DNA from: Halanaerobacter jeridensis
GTDB taxonomy: Bacteria; Bacillota; Halanaerobiia; Halobacteroidales; Halobacteroidaceae
Reading direction: 5' to 3'
DNA length: 64,000 nt
NCBI RefSeq assembly: GCF_016908315.1
Contig: NZ_JAFBDQ010000010.1
Location: forward strand, 52,564-116,563
The translations under genes and the position numbers were made by a program. Positions 62,709 through 64,000 of the stretch are shown piece by piece; the first letter of the stretch is position 1, and each line of letters starts with the position of its first letter. The notes beneath the pieces are model-generated. The model was not told the DNA's origin and searched no databases. It saw only the letters and a list, made by a program, of their open reading frames with translations.

Positions 62709-63725
62709 TTAGTATTGAAGTTTTAAATTATCTAAATTAGTCTTCTCTCTTTGCTGAATTAACTGCTGATACATTATCTGAGACTGCTTGTTATTAGTCG
62801 GTAATTGTCCCTCAATTGCGCGTTTAAACAAAACATTTGTTAGCAGTTTATTAATTGAACCAAGTAATCTTTCAATTGGTGAAGCTTCATTATAATAAAC
62901 TAAATTAGGCTCTCCTTTAATATTAGCTAATTTAGCTGTTCTATCTACAGCATCATAAAAAGTACCTAATTTATCTACTAACCCTAACTTTTTAGCTTTA
63001 GCACCATTATAAATTCTTCCATCTGCTAACTCCATTACTTCTTTTTTAGGCATATCTCTACCTTCAGCTACTGCAGTTACAAATTGTTGATAAACATTAT
63101 CGACCATATCCTGCAGCATCTTTTTCTCTTCAGTAGTCATCTCACGATTTGGACTTCCGATATCTTTATGAGGACCACTCTTAATAGTTACAGAATCTAC
63201 TCCAATTTTATCATATAAATCCTGCATATTAGTAAATTTCATTATAACCCCAATACTTCCTGTAATCGTTGAAGGGCTAGCGAAAATTTCATCAGCATTT
63301 GCAGAAATATAGTAACCACCTGAAGCTGCTACGTCTCCCATAGACACAACAATTGCTTTTTCTGTTGCTTGTTTAAACTTATCTAATTCTCTATAGATTG
63401 AATCAGAAGCAGCTGAACTACCACCAGGAGTGTTAACTCGTAATAAAAGAGCTTTAATGCTTTTATCATCTTTAGCTTTTTGAATTTGTTTCATTATATC
63501 ACGAGAACTAGCCATTTCATTACCACCAAATACTCCACCACTACTGCCAGCCATAATTGGCCCAGTTACATTAATAACTGCGATATTATCTTTCCCTTTA
63601 GATTTATTGCCCATTGAACCAAAAGATTTAGTGATTAAAAATCCACCAACAATACCTAGAAAAATCAGAAATAATAAAGCAAACACTAAAAAACCTATAA
63701 ATATCTTTTTAGTACTTAATTCCAA
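62709..63725 (-). CDS. sppA: Signal peptide peptidase SppA
   Basis: A membrane-anchored serine/lysine protease that clears cleaved signal peptides. One N-terminal transmembrane helix spans about residues 8-32. The catalytic Ser is in GDVAASGGYYIS and the Lys is in SGPHKDIGS. The 338-aa short form with one protease domain is usual in Gram-positives. The start is TTG after GGGAGGTTTAAATT. It lies between the rRNA operon and the serine operon. Confidence 0.95.
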   Translation of the reverse strand: MELSTKKIFIGFLVFALLFLIFLGIVGGFLITKSFGSMGNKSKGKDNIAVINVTGPIMAGSSGGVFGGNEMASSRDIMKQIQKAKDDKSIKALLLRVNTPGGSSAASDSIYRELDKFKQATEKAIVVSMGDVAASGGYYISANADEIFASPSTITGSIGVIMKFTNMQDLYDKIGVDSVTIKSGPHKDIGSPNREMTTEEKKMLQDMVDNVYQQFVTAVAEGRDMPKKEVMELADGRIYNGAKAKKLGLVDKLGTFYDAVDRTAKLANIKGEPNLVYYNEASPIERLLGSINKLLTNVLFKRAIEGQLPTNNKQSQIMYQQLIQQREKTNLDNLKLQY

Positions 63726-63865
63726 AATTTAAACCTCCCTATAAATTATTAAAACTAAATCTATCTAATCAATAATTAATAACCTATAATAATATTTACT
63801 CTTTACTTATTTTATTTAAATATAACTCACAAAATACCTTTTAAATAAATAAACAAAAAATAAAA

Positions 63866-63893
63866 AGTTCCGTAACGAATCCGCTACGGAACT
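63866..63893 (-). terminator. Terminator of the rRNA operon
   Basis: Perfect 9-bp stem AGTTCCGTA/TACGGAACT followed on the minus strand by TTTTTATTTTTT, just after 5S rRNA. Confidence 0.9.
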
Positions 63894-63906
63894 AAATGAA
63901 TTAGGA

Positions 63907-64000
63907 ATCTGGCAGCGTCCTACTCTCTCGCAGGGCTGCCCCTACAATACCATCGGCGCTGGAGGACTTAACTTCTGTGTTCGAGATGGGAGACAGGTGT
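63907..64000 (-). rRNA. rrf: 5S ribosomal RNA, 5' end cut by window edge
   Basis: About 94 nt of the 3' part are visible. The minus strand contains CTCGAACACAGAAGTTAAG, CCGATGGTATTG and GAGAGTAGGACGCTGCCAG, all canonical 5S segments. The gene is the distal end of an rRNA operon lying to the right. Confidence 0.96.

Overview
The window is an AT-rich chromosomal segment from a low-GC, anaerobic, spore-forming Firmicute. Several observations support this. Two T-box leaders and a purine riboswitch are present. The SRP RNA is of the large Bacillus type. The gene content includes SPOCS/LysM spore-envelope proteins, AbrB, Rex, two pyruvate:ferredoxin oxidoreductases and two [FeFe]-hydrogenase-type proteins. 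The acidic proteins and this gene mixture would fit Halanaerobiia (Halobacteroidaceae-like), but that placement is inference.

Almost every gene is on the minus strand. Read from right to left, the core genes follow the order of the Bacillus subtilis origin-proximal region: rRNA operon end (5S), serS, tadA, SRP RNA, dnaX, ebfC, recR, yaaL, tmk, yaaR, holB, ricT, yabA, trmN6, yazA, rsmI, abrB, metG, tatD, rnmV, rsmA, veg, ispE, purR, glmU, prs. Lineage-specific blocks interrupt this backbone. They are a serine-biosynthesis operon joined to serS (58-62 kb); nadE; a Rex-hydrogenase-phosphatase redox-sensing operon (51-57 kb) flanked by two copies of a tRNA-Ser pair; a single-chain and a four-subunit PFOR (38.6-45.9 kb); a B12-binding/PAS/SpoIIE signalling cluster (36-38.4 kb); guaB under a guanine riboswitch; a HerA-NurA pair (24.6-27.8 kb); an AAA-ATPase/nuclease-like gene; a sugar ABC transporter lacking its ATPase (14-17.5 kb); and a spore-envelope-like cluster (7.4-12 kb).

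The parts connect functionally. PFOR yields reduced ferredoxin, the hydrogenase-like proteins and Rex sense or dispose of reductant, and an 18-bp Rex-type operator precedes the hydrogenase operon whose last gene is rex itself. Serine supply and seryl-tRNA synthesis share one T-box leader whose specifier (TCC) matches the GGA anticodon of a tRNA-Ser encoded in the same window.

The most unusual items are: a CarH-like B12 photoreceptor domain beside a PAS-SpoIIE phosphatase gene split by an A9 frameshift; the hydrogenase/phosphatase sensor operon between tRNA repeats; a small ORF plus multi-hairpin RNA region in front of abrB; a cyanophycin-synthetase-derived protein that has lost its P-loop; a yaaL gene that appears to start at AUU; and a 210-bp inverted-repeat element between herA and nurA.
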